DNA of 13,582 nt from Leptolyngbya sp. SIO4C1. Its GTDB lineage: Bacteria > Cyanobacteriota > Cyanobacteriia > Phormidesmidales > Phormidesmidaceae. The stretch spans positions 1 to 13,582 of the forward strand of contig JAAHIA010000089.1 of assembly GCA_010671975.1 (NCBI GenBank), given 5' to 3'. Every line of letters begins with the position of its first letter. Positions within the stretch are counted from its first letter, which is position 1. The notes under the pieces were generated by a model that saw nothing but the letters and a program-made list of their open reading frames with translations, was not told where the DNA came from and made no database searches. Position numbers and translations under genes: made by a program. Of this stretch, positions 13,370 to 13,582 are shown piece by piece.

Positions 13370-13582
13370 AGAGTGACTCATCGGCGGCAGCACTGTTACC
13401 GTCTGTGCCAGCACCGTCCTCCTCATCGTCTTCGCCGGCTTCGCTGCCGCCGCCAACGGCAACCAGATCAATTTGCTGACGATAGTAGTCAACGCTTTTA
13501 ACCTGTACCTCAACCCGATCGCCTAGCCGATACTGCTGCCGGTTTTTGCGACCCACCAGCTTCTGCTGACGCTGTGATTTAG
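13350..13582 (-). CDS. rnr: Ribonuclease R/RNase II family exoribonuclease, C-terminal end only
   Basis: Only the last 76 residues are inside the window; the gene continues past the right edge. The segment GRKNRQQYRLGDRVEVQVKS followed by VDYYRQQIDLV is the typical C-terminal S1 RNA-binding region of cyanobacterial RNase R-like 3'-5' exoribonucleases. It is followed by an acidic, Gly/Asp/Glu-rich tail of about 30 residues ending DGSEE. The stop TAG (13350-13352) lies 20 bases inside ubiX. Another S1-domain protein is possible because the catalytic RNB domain is not visible. Confidence 0.65.
   Translation of the reverse strand, partial: KSQRQQKLVGRKNRQQYRLGDRVEVQVKSVDYYRQQIDLVAVGGGSEAGEDDEEDGAGTDGNSAAADESLYDGSEE

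Noticed and set aside
13370..13513. N-terminal extension of UbiX to 254 residues
   Set aside because: The extension lies in another frame over the rnr C-terminal codons and lacks UbiX similarity; family proteins start just before the G-V-S-G-A-S-G motif.
1..13582. CRISPR array, transposase, phage or toxin-antitoxin genes
   Set aside because: No regularly spaced repeats, inverted-repeat-flanked element or matching proteins were found on either strand.

Overview
The window looks like chromosomal DNA of a filamentous or unicellular cyanobacterium, Leptolyngbya/Synechococcales-like by general character. The palindrome GCGATCGC (HIP1, a cyanobacterial signature) occurs 17 times in 13.6 kb, where chance predicts about 0.2. 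Several products are cyanobacterial hallmarks: Ycf35, its DUF2997 partner, a [4Fe-4S] ferredoxin of the Fed7 type, NarM, a DUF4335 protein and a plant/cyanobacterial-type arginine decarboxylase. No rRNA, tRNA, CRISPR array, insertion sequence or phage gene was seen. The species cannot be fixed from the sequence.

Layout. (a) 1-841, minus strand: the N-terminal 280 residues of a cyclopropane-fatty-acid-synthase-type methyltransferase, running off the left edge. (b) 842-1899 is gene-poor and AT-rich. It holds a decayed C-terminal fragment of a parallel beta-helix repeat protein (1305-1745, minus), a stem-loop next to it, and one weak candidate small ORF. (c) 1900-3075, plus: an N-acylglucosamine 2-epimerase family enzyme, convergent with (d) speA (3091-5058, minus). 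(e) 5059-5413 is a divergent promoter region with a perfect NtcA-type GTA-N8-TAC palindrome and a sigma-70-like promoter. (f) 5414-6100, plus: a five-helix membrane protein with an acidic tail, convergent with (g) a minus-strand run narM (8362-8820), a membrane protein (7745-8290) and an Hsp70-like ATPase (6107-7699). (h) 8821-9280 is the divergent region between narM and the plus-strand module, with a 15-base tandem repeat. (i) 9281-10457, plus: DUF2997, ycf35 and the [4Fe-4S] ferredoxin. (j) A minus-strand run fills the right end: rnr (C-terminus only), ubiX, a LapA/DUF1049 protein, then a DUF4335 protein whose stop codon overlaps that of the ferredoxin gene.

How the genes work together. 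Much of the window is housekeeping: polyamine synthesis from arginine (speA), prenylated FMN supply (ubiX), RNA turnover (rnr), lipid or polar methyl transfer, and sugar epimerisation. The parts with open biology are the ycf35-ferredoxin module, which is conserved in cyanobacteria but biochemically undefined, the narM-membrane protein-Hsp70 run, and the DUF4335 envelope protein. I see no clear new defence or mobile system. The most rewarding leads are the duplicated, hairpin-encoding N-terminus of the ferredoxin, the tandem repeat in the narM/ycf35 divergent region, and the beta-helix relic.
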